DNA of 17,592 nucleotides, from positions 1 through 17,592 of the forward strand of contig CAMDCQ010000028.1 of NCBI GenBank assembly GCA_945890595.1. Reading direction: 5' to 3'. A program made the position numbers and the translations under genes. This document shows positions 7,269 through 14,630 of the stretch, piece by piece. Origin of the DNA: Chitinophaga pinensis (GTDB lineage Bacteria > Bacteroidota > Bacteroidia > NS11-12g > UBA9320). The notes under the pieces were generated by a model. That model saw only the letters and a list, made by a program, of their open reading frames with translations, was not told the DNA's origin and did not search any database. Each line of letters opens with the position of its first letter. Position 1 is the first letter of the stretch.

Positions 7269-9245
7269 CTACCAATTTAAAAGCGCTTCAACTTTCTCTT
7301 TTAAGCGTGCTTTCCCCATGAAATTTACTTCTAAATCAGCATTAAACGGAATAGGAGTATCTAAGCTTCCAACACGCATTACTGGCGCATCTAAGTAGCT
7401 GAAACAATGCTCCCCAATCCACGCAGAAATCTCCCCTCCTATTCCACCTTCAAGTGTGTCTTCGTGCACGATAATTACCTTTCCCGTTGCTTTTACCGCA
7501 AGCGAAACCGCTTCTTTATCCCACGGCAATAAGCTACGTAGATCTAATAAAGTCGCATCCAGATTCATTTCTTGTATCACTTCCTGACACCAATGCACTC
7601 CCAAACCATAGCTTATGAATGTAATGTCTTCACCTTCATAAATCTTCTTTGCTTTCCCTATTTCTATGGTAAATTCATCTACACTCACATCCTCTTTTAT
7701 ACTTCTGTACAAACCCTTGTGCTCAAAAAACAAAACAGGATTAGGATCTTCAAATGCAGCAAGTAAAAGGCCTTTTGCATCTGTTGGATTACTTGGATAC
7801 ACTATTTTAAGCCCCGCAATATGAAAAAACCACGCCTCATTACTCTGGCTATGAAATGGTCCAGCCGCAGAGCCTCCGCCGGTTGGCATTCTAATCACAA
7901 CGTCACTATTCTGGCCCCATCTGTAATAGGTCTTTGCTAAATTATTGGCTATTTGATTAAATCCGCAACTCACAAAGTCTGCGAACTGCATTTCCACCAT
8001 CGATTTTTTACCCATCATGGATAAACCTAATGCCGCACCTAAAGGCGCCGCTTCACTTATTGGCGTATTGCGCACACGACCTACACCAAATTCGGCCACA
8101 AATCCATCTGTTATTTTAAAAACGCCCCCATATTCTGCAATATCTTGTCCCATAAGTACCAGATTATCATACTTGCGCATCGCTGTTCTTAATCCGTCCT
8201 GTATAGCATCGATGTAACGCATCTCCATACGCTGCTCACTGGGCTCCATCACTACTGGCGAGTATGGTTTATAAACATCTCCAAGTTCTATGGAGGTCTC
8301 AACTTCTATACTTTCATGGATACTTAATATTTTTACACCTTCATTGATTTCCTCTGTAATCGCATCCTTAATTTTTATTATTTCAGAAACTGTTATTAGC
8401 TTGTGGGTCAAGAGATAATTCTCAAAATTAGCGATAGGGTCTTTTTTTGCCCACTCGTCCATCAATTCTTGAGGAACATACTTAGTACCACTTGCCTCTT
8501 CGTGACCGCGCATTCTAAAGGTTTTACATTCCAGTAAAAATGGTCTTGGATTTTGGCGTAAATCAGCCGCTATTTTTGATATTTCTGAATAGACCTCCAA
8601 AATATTATTCCCATCTATAGTTTTACTCTCTATCCCGTAACCTATTCCTTTATCTGCAATATGAGAACATCTAAACTGATCTTTACTAGGCGTACTTAGC
8701 CCGTAACCATTATTTTCAACCAAAAAAATAACAGGCAAATCCCAAACCGCTGCGAGGTTTACCGCTTCGTGAAATTCTCCTTCGCTAGTGCCTCCATCTC
8801 CAGAAAAAGCCAAACTAACCTTTTGTTTTCCGTCTAATAAATTGCCCAAAGCAACTCCATCGGCAACGCTAAGCATTGCTCCCAAATGGGAAATCATGCC
8901 AGCAATATGATACTCATTCGTTCCAAAATGAAAAGAACGATCTCTGCCCTTAGTAAATCCCCCCATATTTCCTTGCCACTGGTGCAAGAGTTTTTCAAAC
9001 GGAATACCTCTCGCAGTGAAAACACCTAAATTGCGGTGTAACGGCATAATGTATTCATCATCGTCCAGTGCCAAGGTTGCTCCTACAGCAATAGCTTCCT
9101 GCCCAATGCCGCTAAACCATTTACTCACTTGTCCTTGTCGCAGTAGCTTGAGCATTTTTTCCTCAATCATTCGCGGTTTTACGAGAGCAGCATAAAGCGC
9201 TGTAAGTTTTACGGTATCGAACTGATTGAATTTATCGAAATTCAT
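7269..9245 (-). CDS. 2-oxoacid dehydrogenase E1, fused alpha and beta subunits
   Basis: The protein has 658 residues and joins two parts that are separate subunits in many bacteria. Residues ~1-325 are E1 alpha, with the thiamine diphosphate motif starting at G149-D150-G151 and ending at N178-N179 (VENNGYG). Residues ~340-658 are E1 beta (EMRYIDAIQDGL start, MGQDIAEYGGVF, PISEAAPLGAALG, and a transketolase C-domain from ~530). The PFHSQSNEAWFFHIAGLKI and EDPNPVLFFEHKGLYR segments look most like branched-chain E1 beta, so a 2-oxoisovalerate-type substrate is likely; pyruvate cannot be excluded. The enzyme would decarboxylate the 2-oxoacid and pass the acyl group to a lipoylated E2. No E2 or E3 gene is in the window. 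feoA starts 55 nt downstream on the same strand with no clear terminator. The 65 bp to the left edge of pabA must hold divergent promoters. Confidence 0.92.
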   Translation of the reverse strand: MNFDKFNQFDTVKLTALYAALVKPRMIEEKMLKLLRQGQVSKWFSGIGQEAIAVGATLALDDDEYIMPLHRNLGVFTARGIPFEKLLHQWQGNMGGFTKGRDRSFHFGTNEYHIAGMISHLGAMLSVADGVALGNLLDGKQKVSLAFSGDGGTSEGEFHEAVNLAAVWDLPVIFLVENNGYGLSTPSKDQFRCSHIADKGIGYGIESKTIDGNNILEVYSEISKIAADLRQNPRPFLLECKTFRMRGHEEASGTKYVPQELMDEWAKKDPIANFENYLLTHKLITVSEIIKIKDAITEEINEGVKILSIHESIEVETSIELGDVYKPYSPVVMEPSEQRMEMRYIDAIQDGLRTAMRKYDNLVLMGQDIAEYGGVFKITDGFVAEFGVGRVRNTPISEAAPLGAALGLSMMGKKSMVEMQFADFVSCGFNQIANNLAKTYYRWGQNSDVVIRMPTGGGSAAGPFHSQSNEAWFFHIAGLKIVYPSNPTDAKGLLLAAFEDPNPVLFFEHKGLYRSIKEDVSVDEFTIEIGKAKKIYEGEDITFISYGLGVHWCQEVIQEMNLDATLLDLRSLLPWDKEAVSLAVKATGKVIIVHEDTLEGGIGGEISAWIGEHCFSYLDAPVMRVGSLDTPIPFNADLEVNFMGKARLKEKVEALLNW

Positions 9246-9298
9246 ATTGTTACACGAAATAAATACAATATTTCTTAGTCCTTGGCATATTCCAAACC

Positions 9299-9306
9299 TA
9301 TTTTTG
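9299..9306 (+). promoter_or_regulatory. Putative -7 box (TATTTTTG) of the pabA operon
   Basis: TATTTTTG is a full match to the Bacteroidota TAnnTTTG -7 consensus and ends only 4 nt before the GTG of pabA. A possible -33 element (CTTG, 9281-9284) sits 14 nt upstream, which is short. If used, transcription would begin at or next to the start codon. Confidence 0.5.
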
Positions 9307-9310
9307 CGTT

Positions 9311-9898
9311 GTGCTTCTACTTCTAGATAATTATGACTCGTTCACCTACAACTTGTACGACTACTTTGTACAATGCGGGGCAGACGTGCAGGTGGTAAGA
9401 AACGATAACGTTAATTTCGATACGGTGTTAGATACGTATGAAGGTATCGTCATTTCTCCTGGTCCGGGCGAACCCAAAGATGCAGGATGCACCATGGAAG
9501 TTATTGAGCGTTTTCACAACCAATTACCTATACTAGGGGTTTGTCTAGGGTTACAAGCTATTGGTCAATTCTTTGGCGCTTCCTTAACTAGAGCTAGATT
9601 TCCAATGCATGGAAAAGTAAGTGAGCTCACGTATGAAAGCGATCATCCTTTTTTCTCCGGAATAGAATTTCCTTTAAACGTGTGCAGATATCATTCTTTA
9701 ATTTTATCTGATCTGGAAGGTACACCTTTAAATGCAATAGCCCGCAGTGAAGACGAAGCAGTAATGGCATTGGCGCACAGTACTTTACCGATTTGGGCTG
9801 TTCAATTTCACCCGGAGGCTATTTTAACCCCACAAGGCAAAATTCTAATTTCAAATTGGATAACCCACCATAAATTGTCCCAAAACAATATTGTTTAG
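9311..9898 (+). CDS. pabA: Class I glutamine amidotransferase, aminodeoxychorismate/anthranilate synthase component II
   Basis: The protein has 195 residues, the normal length of a stand-alone PabA/TrpG. It begins LLLLDNYDSFTYNLYDYF, typical of the family, has the nucleophile C78 in GVCLGLQAIG, the oxyanion-type SPGPGEPKDAG loop, and the H167/E169 pair in QFHPEA. It releases ammonia from glutamine for a chorismate-using partner: PabB (folate) or TrpE (tryptophan). No partner gene is in the window and no other trp genes are near, so PabA is a little more likely than TrpG; the protein may serve both. The start is GTG at 9311; the next gene begins 29 nt after its stop, so this is the first gene of a four-gene operon running to nadK. 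Confidence 0.9.
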   Translation: MLLLLDNYDSFTYNLYDYFVQCGADVQVVRNDNVNFDTVLDTYEGIVISPGPGEPKDAGCTMEVIERFHNQLPILGVCLGLQAIGQFFGASLTRARFPMHGKVSELTYESDHPFFSGIEFPLNVCRYHSLILSDLEGTPLNAIARSEDEAVMALAHSTLPIWAVQFHPEAILTPQGKILISNWITHHKLSQNNIV

Positions 9899-9927
9899 CC
9901 ATTAGTTACTATACTTGTAGATATACT

Positions 9928-10578
9928 TTGAAAGTAATCAATTACATATTGCCCATACACCCCATCACCCAAAGCACGTCGCGTTTGGAATGCATAAAGC
10001 TTATGATGGATTATTTATGTTTTGAACTACCCGTTCTTCGCAATGACACCCTCTATGGTACAGTGCAACTTGATGAATGTATACACAGCGAAGAAGAGAC
10101 CATAGAAACACTTGTTGACGGTGGGTTTGCCAGTGTAGGTGGCAATTCTCACTTATTTGATGTACTTCACATTTTCAATGAGTCTAAAGCTAACGTTTGT
10201 TGTGTATTGAATGATGAGCTTCAGTGGATAGGAATCATTACCAAGACTGCTGCCATAGAAGCACTTGGGCAATCGCTTACCGTTAATCAAGGAGGCGCAA
10301 TTCTTATAGTTGAATTGGCTTCCTATCAATATTCTAGCAGCGAGTTAGCACGTCTTATAGAAGGCGAAGGAGCACAATTGCTGGGTATGTGGCTTACGAA
10401 CGTTGCTGAAAGTGGTCGAATTCAGGCTAGCCTAAAACTTAATATTAAAAATGCTGAGCGCATCATTAATAGCTTGCATCGTCATGGTTACGAGACTGTT
10501 GCTTCTTTTGGCGATGAAGATTACCAGGAAAATGTAGAGAACCGTTTTCAATCACTGATGAAATACATTGACCTTTAA
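9928..10578 (+). CDS. CBS-ACT domain protein
   Basis: The protein has 216 residues and is probably cytosolic. Residues ~1-120 hold a pair of CBS motifs (first strand VINYILPIHPITQS, then LPVLRNDTLYGTV, and later ASVGGNSHLFDVLHIF with WIGIITKTAAIEAL). Residues ~128-205 look like an ACT-type domain: GGAILIVELASYQYSSSELARLIE, a LLGMWLT strand, LKLNIKNAERIINSLHRHGYETV. CBS pairs commonly bind adenine nucleotides and ACT domains bind amino acids, so a ligand-sensing role is inferred. It has no attached enzyme. A CBS gene next to nadK is common in Bacteroidota. The start appears to be TTG at 9928: no in-frame ATG or GTG precedes it after the last stop, and the first ATG (codon 28) would cut the first CBS motif. 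A TATACTTG box at 9910-9917 may be an internal promoter. The gene overlaps the next by 11 bp. Confidence 0.8.
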   Translation: MKVINYILPIHPITQSTSRLECIKLMMDYLCFELPVLRNDTLYGTVQLDECIHSEEETIETLVDGGFASVGGNSHLFDVLHIFNESKANVCCVLNDELQWIGIITKTAAIEALGQSLTVNQGGAILIVELASYQYSSSELARLIEGEGAQLLGMWLTNVAESGRIQASLKLNIKNAERIINSLHRHGYETVASFGDEDYQENVENRFQSLMKYIDL

Positions 10579-11962
10579 ACAGCTGTTCTTTATACTATTT
10601 TTAGGAGTGAGCACTCCTAGTTTTGCCCAGCTAGTTACGATACATAAAATCCAGCTAAAAGGTAACAAGCAGACCAAAGATTTTGTAATTCTTAGAGAAA
10701 TGCTCTTGCACGTAGACAGTGTTTATACTACGACAAATAATGGCCATTTTAATGACCTCCTTGCGCTTTCTAAAAACCGACTATATAACCTAAACCTCTT
10801 CAACAAAGTTGAATTTACACTCGCAGAAGACACTGTTATTAATGACGTTACTCACTATAGATTAGAAATTACTGTTATAGAAAAGTGGTACATCTGGCCT
10901 ATTCCGCTTTTAGAATTTAGTGATCGAAACTTAAATGTTTGGAGCGGGTTTAATTTTGATCCAGACAGAACAAACTATGGTATTTCTAATTTCAACTACA
11001 ACCTTTTTGGTAGTAACCACACCTTGAGAACCGATTTAAAAACGGGGTATAACAAAGTATATAGATTAGAATATAGAATCCCTTTCATCAGTAAAACCTC
11101 TAACTGGGGAATGACAGCGTTGGCCAAATACACCTCTCAAAATGAAGTGTGGTTAAATACCACTAATGATTATCTGCGCTTTTTTAAAAACGGAAATAAT
11201 AATCTTATTCAGTCTACCGAGGGTAGGATTGAAATTTCCAATCGTATTCGACCTTTGATTAAGACATTTGCGGTTTTAACTATGAATAAAGGCAAACTAG
11301 ATGCAGCTGTTCCTGATTCAGGATTTTATTTAAATAATAGCCGCACGCAACTCAACTATGGCATTGATTTAAAAGCAGATATAGACACGCGCGACAATAT
11401 CTATTTTCCACTTACCGGTTATTTTTATCAGCCTATTCTAACGCTTCAGCAATGGAAAAACACAAGTAGTCAAACTAATTTAAAACTACAACTTAAAGTT
11501 CAGCACTTCAAAAGACTATCACCCAAATTGTATTCGGCACTATCTGGTTATACAAACGTAAATTCATCTCAAAGCATCCCTTATTTTTCCCGTAAAATGT
11601 TTGGATATGATGAAATTATTCGCGGTTATGAAAAGTATGTTATTGACGGTAGCTTTGGTTGGAAACTCAACGCTGCTATTCGATACCACTTACTTGATAA
11701 ATCCGACCTACAACTCAAATTATCTCGTTGGGTTAATTATAAAGTGCTGCCCATAAATGTATATATGGAAGGATATGTAGACGGTGGAAGAGTTTCTTAT
11801 GATGATCCTCATCCATCCAACCATCTCGTGAATACTTTTTTGTATTCTGCCGGATTGGGGCTCAATACCCTCATCTATAATAATCGAGTACTCAGATTAG
11901 AATACAGTATAAATAGTTTGCAAGAAGGTGGTTTCTTTGTACACTTTAAGAAAGCCATATAA
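10568..11962 (+). CDS. TamA/BamA-like outer-membrane protein with one POTRA domain
   Basis: The protein has 464 residues. Residues 1-20 are a signal peptide (FFILFLGVSTPSFA|Q). Residues ~21-110 are a single POTRA domain: a first strand TIHKIQLKGNKQTKDFVILREM, then LLALSKNRLYNLNLFNKVEF and a last strand HYRLEITVIEKWY. The rest is a long series of amphipathic strands typical of an Omp85-type 16-strand barrel, with DIDTRDNIYFPLTGYFY in the middle and a FGYDEIIRGYEKYVIDG segment resembling the VRGY loop of Omp85 proteins; it ends with an aromatic strand (GGFFVHFKKAI). True BamA has five POTRAs, so this is a shorter TamA-like member that may assemble or export envelope proteins or lipids; the substrate is unknown. 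The start is TTG at 10568, overlapping the CBS-ACT gene by 11 bp, and nadK follows after 1 nt. Confidence 0.82.
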   Translation: MTFKQLFFILFLGVSTPSFAQLVTIHKIQLKGNKQTKDFVILREMLLHVDSVYTTTNNGHFNDLLALSKNRLYNLNLFNKVEFTLAEDTVINDVTHYRLEITVIEKWYIWPIPLLEFSDRNLNVWSGFNFDPDRTNYGISNFNYNLFGSNHTLRTDLKTGYNKVYRLEYRIPFISKTSNWGMTALAKYTSQNEVWLNTTNDYLRFFKNGNNNLIQSTEGRIEISNRIRPLIKTFAVLTMNKGKLDAAVPDSGFYLNNSRTQLNYGIDLKADIDTRDNIYFPLTGYFYQPILTLQQWKNTSSQTNLKLQLKVQHFKRLSPKLYSALSGYTNVNSSQSIPYFSRKMFGYDEIIRGYEKYVIDGSFGWKLNAAIRYHLLDKSDLQLKLSRWVNYKVLPINVYMEGYVDGGRVSYDDPHPSNHLVNTFLYSAGLGLNTLIYNNRVLRLEYSINSLQEGGFFVHFKKAI

Positions 11963-11963
11963 T

Positions 11964-12845
11964 ATGAAAGTAGCTATATACGGAAGAGAGACCAAAACTG
12001 CCGGCTTTGAGGTTTTTTTTAAAACATTAGTGTCCTTGCTTGACGAGCATCACATTGAGTTTGCACTGGTAGCTAGATACGGTAACTTTATTCAAAAAAC
12101 CTATGGTAAGGATTACCCTTTGTGCGATAGCACAGAATTAACTCCTGCGCATTTTACTTGCTTGATAAGTCTTGGCGGCGATGGAACAGTTCTGGACACT
12201 TTGCTTCTAATTAGAGATAATGAATTGCCTGTTATGGGAATTAATTTGGGTAGATTAGGTTTTCTTGCTAACATTCAAAACGAAGAAATAGAGGAGGCGG
12301 TTATAGCCTTAAAAGAAGGAAGAACCATAATAGAAAAAAGAGCTTTAATCCAAATTGATTCTGACCTATCTGAATTAGAAGATTTTCCTTATGCCTTAAA
12401 TGACTTTGTGGTACAAAAAAGAGATACCTCGGCAATGATTACGGTTAAGGCCAGTCTAAACACTTATTTTTTAAATAATTATTGGGCCGACGGACTTATT
12501 GTAGCTACTCCTACAGGCTCTTCTGGATATTCGCTGAGTTGTGGCGGACCACTATTATTTCCTGGAAGTAAATCGTTAGTTATTACTCCAATTGCCGCTC
12601 ATAATCTAACCGTAAGGCCAGCAGTTATTTCAGATGACACTGTGTTAAAAATAGAAACCAGCAGTAGGGCAGATTCCGTGCTTATTACGCTAGACAATCG
12701 TTCTTTTATTGTTCCGGCTAACACTGTGCTTACTATAAAAAGATGCTATTTTGATTTTCACATGATCAAATTAAACGAGAACTCTTATTTGGATACCATA
12801 CGAAATAAGCTATTGTGGGGGGCTGACAAACGAGATTTTAAGTAA
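11964..12845 (+). CDS. nadK: NAD kinase
   Basis: The protein has 293 residues and phosphorylates NAD to NADP in the cytosol. The signature GGDGT is at residues 71-75, followed by VMGINLGRLGFLANI; the second signature ATPTGSSGYSLSCGGP begins at residue 181, and NDFVVQKRD and PIAAHNLTVRPAVI are also in place. The frame is open further upstream from a possible ATG at 11928, but that start would lie inside the barrel gene and add 12 unrelated residues; the ATG at 11964, 1 nt after the barrel gene stop, gives the normal MKVAIYGRE N-terminus. It is the last gene of the pabA operon. The stop is only 2 nt from the stop of the opposing dtd gene, with no terminator between. Confidence 0.96.
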   Translation: MKVAIYGRETKTAGFEVFFKTLVSLLDEHHIEFALVARYGNFIQKTYGKDYPLCDSTELTPAHFTCLISLGGDGTVLDTLLLIRDNELPVMGINLGRLGFLANIQNEEIEEAVIALKEGRTIIEKRALIQIDSDLSELEDFPYALNDFVVQKRDTSAMITVKASLNTYFLNNYWADGLIVATPTGSSGYSLSCGGPLLFPGSKSLVITPIAAHNLTVRPAVISDDTVLKIETSSRADSVLITLDNRSFIVPANTVLTIKRCYFDFHMIKLNENSYLDTIRNKLLWGADKRDFK

Positions 12846-12847
12846 CG

Positions 12848-13294
12848 CTACTCTCTATTTTTACTGTCTAGCCAGATGGTAACCGGTCCATCGTTCACCA
12901 AGCTAACCTGCATATTAGCACCAAAAACCCCCGATTTAACGGGAACAATTTGAGCACTTTCTGCCAAAAACGCATCATACAAAGGCATAGCAATTTCAGG
13001 TCTAGCTGCGTTTAAAAAAGAAGGTCTATTCCCTTTTCGAGTACTGGCATGGAGCGTAAATTGGCTTATTACCAATAGTTCGCCTTTTATATCCAAAAGA
13101 CTAGCATTCATTTTGCCATCTGCATCTGCAAAAATTCTCATCTGCGTTATCTTACTCACCAACCATTTAAGGTCTTCCTGAGTATCTTCAGACTCTATTC
13201 CCAACAACACCAGTAATCCCATTCCAATTTCCGAAGGGATACCTTGCTCTACAGTTACGCCTGCCTGACTTACCCGTTGAATTAATGCTCGCAT
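12848..13294 (-). CDS. dtd: D-aminoacyl-tRNA deacylase
   Basis: The protein has 148 residues, the normal length for DTD. It begins MRALIQRVSQAGVTV, has the SQFTL active-site motif at 77-81 with T80, the KGNRPSFLNAA segment, and the Gly-cisPro motif G136-P137 in NDGPVTIWLD. It is a homodimeric cytosolic proofreading enzyme that removes D-amino acids, and glycine mischarged on tRNA-Ala. The start is ATG; a TAAAATTG box (13299-13306), one base off the -7 consensus, lies 4 nt in front of it. It is transcribed alone, convergent with nadK. Confidence 0.96.
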   Translation of the reverse strand: MRALIQRVSQAGVTVEQGIPSEIGMGLLVLLGIESEDTQEDLKWLVSKITQMRIFADADGKMNASLLDIKGELLVISQFTLHASTRKGNRPSFLNAARPEIAMPLYDAFLAESAQIVPVKSGVFGANMQVSLVNDGPVTIWLDSKNRE

Positions 13295-13333
13295 GGTGCA
13301 ATTTTAGTGATTATCGGACTGTTACTACGTTTT

Positions 13334-13381
13334 TAGCACTCGTGCTAGGACTCTAACAGGTCCTGTAGCAGTCTCTAGCAG
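13334..13381. repeat. Cluster of short inverted and direct repeats upstream of dtd
   Basis: The stretch holds an inverted repeat TAGCAC-TC-GTGCTA (13334-13347), a second weak one AGGAC...GTCCT (13347-13364) and two copies of TAGCAG with a 10-nt period (13366-13371 and 13376-13381). There is no T tract, so it is not a terminator. It lies between two divergent genes and could hold operators; no protein can be named. Confidence 0.4.
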
Positions 13382-13400
13382 ACAAAACCACCTACAACAA

Positions 13401-13415
13401 ATAGAAAATTTCTAT
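13401..13415. promoter_or_regulatory. Perfect 7+1+7 palindrome, possible operator
   Basis: ATAGAAA-A-TTTCTAT is a perfect palindrome with one central base in the divergent intergenic region between dtd and the exported-protein gene, about 120 bp from either start codon. It is AT-rich, so chance is possible. Confidence 0.3.
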
Positions 13416-13494
13416 AGTAAACTAGGATATATCTTCAAAAATACCTGTCTCAGTAGATCTGACAATTTACTAGAAAATGCACTTCGCCACAGTC

Positions 13495-13526
13495 TTGCGC
13501 ACGGTATCCTGTTTTATGTATTTTTG
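13495..13526 (+). promoter_or_regulatory. Putative promoter of the exported-protein gene
   Basis: TATTTTTG (13519-13526) is a full match to TAnnTTTG and ends 7 nt before the ATG at 13534. A TTG at 13495-13497 lies 21 nt upstream and could be the -33 element, at the long end of the accepted spacing. The predicted transcript start would fall very near the ATG. Confidence 0.6.
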
Positions 13527-13533
13527 CTTCATA

Positions 13534-14370
13534 ATGAACACATTAGGACGTACACTTATTTTCTTAAGTTTTTTTCTGCTAAACGTACCAGCATTTGCAC
13601 AGCAGGATAGCAGTGAATCAAAAAGTTACGATATCATATATATGAAATCAGGAGCCACATTAAAAGGTGATATTTTATCATTTAACGAAAAAGAAGGTAG
13701 CCTGGTATTCAGAGATATAGACAATCGTGTTTATGCAGTAAACAAAGAAGAGTACCTTTATTTCAAAGAAAATATTGTAGTTATACCTCCAAAGGAAAAA
13801 GAAATAAGACCCCGAAAATACAATGACATACTTTACAGCGTTGGTTTTTCATGGAATAGCTTGTCGGGGCCAGATTATTATTATGGGATTGATGGATTTG
13901 GGTTGTCATCTAATTTCAGCGTAACACCGATTTGTGCTAAACTAGCCGTAGGTAAAATAAACAAAGGCGAGCATTATTATGGATTAACCACTGAATTTGC
14001 TTTAACCAGCGGAGTTAAAAATTATGTAAATGTGGGTTTAAGATACGCTTACACGTTTACAGCCGATCAAAAGAATATACAAATTTATATTCCCGCAGAA
14101 CTTAAGTACCATAATTTAAACTCTAGCGTGGGGCTTTACGGTAACTTAGAGAACGAATTTTTCAACTATAGAATCCAGTCAGTTGGTTTAAATCTAGGAA
14201 CTGGAATTTCTTTTATTCGTGATCATGAGCGAGCAATATCTTTAGAAGTGATGCTTACAAAACATGTACCTCAACCCTTACAGATAAGCAATATGCCTGA
14301 AAGAGTGGTTTTTAAGCCTGGAGAAATGCGCTTAATAGGCGGTGCTTTTGTATTGCTATATTCTATTTGA
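13534..14370 (+). CDS. Exported protein of unknown function, probable outer-membrane beta-barrel
   Basis: The protein has 278 residues. The frame is open from an ATG at 13477, but the ATG at 13534 is the better start: it gives a clean signal peptide (TLIFLSFFLLNVPAFA|QQ), follows a TATTTTTG box by 7 nt, and the upstream codons would put the promoter inside the gene. Residues ~30-75 (YDIIYMKSGATLKGDILSF...YAVNKEEYLYFKE) resemble the short 'membrane/periplasm-exposed SH3-like' strand unit often seen at the N-terminus of Bacteroidota envelope proteins, where a K-G-G pattern is followed by an E-I/E-Y strand. From ~95 the chain is a series of alternating strands rich in Y, G and N (YYYGIDGFGL, VNVGLRYAYTF, SVGLNLGTGISF, GGAFVLLYS), which fits a small barrel. 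I do not recognise a named family. It stands alone as a transcript. Confidence 0.75.
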   Translation: MNTLGRTLIFLSFFLLNVPAFAQQDSSESKSYDIIYMKSGATLKGDILSFNEKEGSLVFRDIDNRVYAVNKEEYLYFKENIVVIPPKEKEIRPRKYNDILYSVGFSWNSLSGPDYYYGIDGFGLSSNFSVTPICAKLAVGKINKGEHYYGLTTEFALTSGVKNYVNVGLRYAYTFTADQKNIQIYIPAELKYHNLNSSVGLYGNLENEFFNYRIQSVGLNLGTGISFIRDHERAISLEVMLTKHVPQPLQISNMPERVVFKPGEMRLIGGAFVLLYSI

Positions 14371-14460
14371 TTTTTCTGTAAACAGAAGCGCTACTCCCTC
14401 TTTACACAAAGCATTAAGGTAACCTGTTCTTAACACTTATTGTGTACGTAAATCGTCTTT

Positions 14461-14491
14461 AAACAAAAAAAGTCCCGCCGAAGCGAGACTT
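14461..14491 (-). terminator. Rho-independent terminator of tRNA-Val
   Basis: On the minus strand a 9-bp stem AAGTCTCGC / GCGGGACTT with one T-G pair closes a TTCG tetraloop and runs into a T tract (the A run at 14465-14471 on the + strand). It begins 22 nt after the tRNA 3' end. Confidence 0.92.
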
Positions 14492-14512
14492 GTATGTGAC
14501 TGATAGTCAAAG

Positions 14513-14587
14513 TGGGAACTGCTGGATTCGAACCAGCGACCCTCTGCTTGTAAGGCAGATGCTCTAAACCAACTGAGCTAAGCTCCC
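14513..14587 (-). tRNA. tRNA-Val (anticodon UAC)
   Basis: On the minus strand a 75-nt cloverleaf can be folded: acceptor GGGAGCT with AGTTCCC (one G-U), D arm GCTC/GAGC with a ten-base loop containing GG, anticodon stem TCTGC/GCAGA with loop CTTACAA giving anticodon TAC (14550-14552), a five-base variable loop, and T arm GCTGG-TTCGAAT-CCAGC. The discriminator base is A. The CCA end is not encoded. It is a single-gene unit with its own promoter and terminator. Confidence 0.97.
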
Positions 14588-14600
14588 CGTTAAAGGGCTG

Positions 14601-14630
14601 CAAATATAATAACGATTTCTTATCTGCAAA
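14601..14630 (-). promoter_or_regulatory. Consensus promoter of tRNA-Val
   Basis: On the minus strand TTTG (14627-14630) and TATATTTG (14601-14608) are separated by 18 nt, a full match to the Bacteroidota housekeeping promoter (-33 TTTG, -7 TAnnTTTG). The predicted start is about 8 nt upstream of the mature tRNA 5' end. Confidence 0.85.

Noticed and set aside
11928..11963. Upstream ATG extension of nadK.
   Set aside because: It lies inside the coding region of the barrel gene and adds residues not seen in NAD kinases; the ATG at 11964 fits the family.
13477..13533. Upstream ATG extension of the exported-protein gene.
   Set aside because: It would add 19 residues before a complete signal peptide and place the TATTTTTG promoter box inside the coding region.
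14374..14387. Hairpin TTCTGT-AA-ACAGAA just after the exported-protein gene, considered as a terminator.
   Set aside because: It is AT-rich, only 6 bp, and no T tract follows on either strand.
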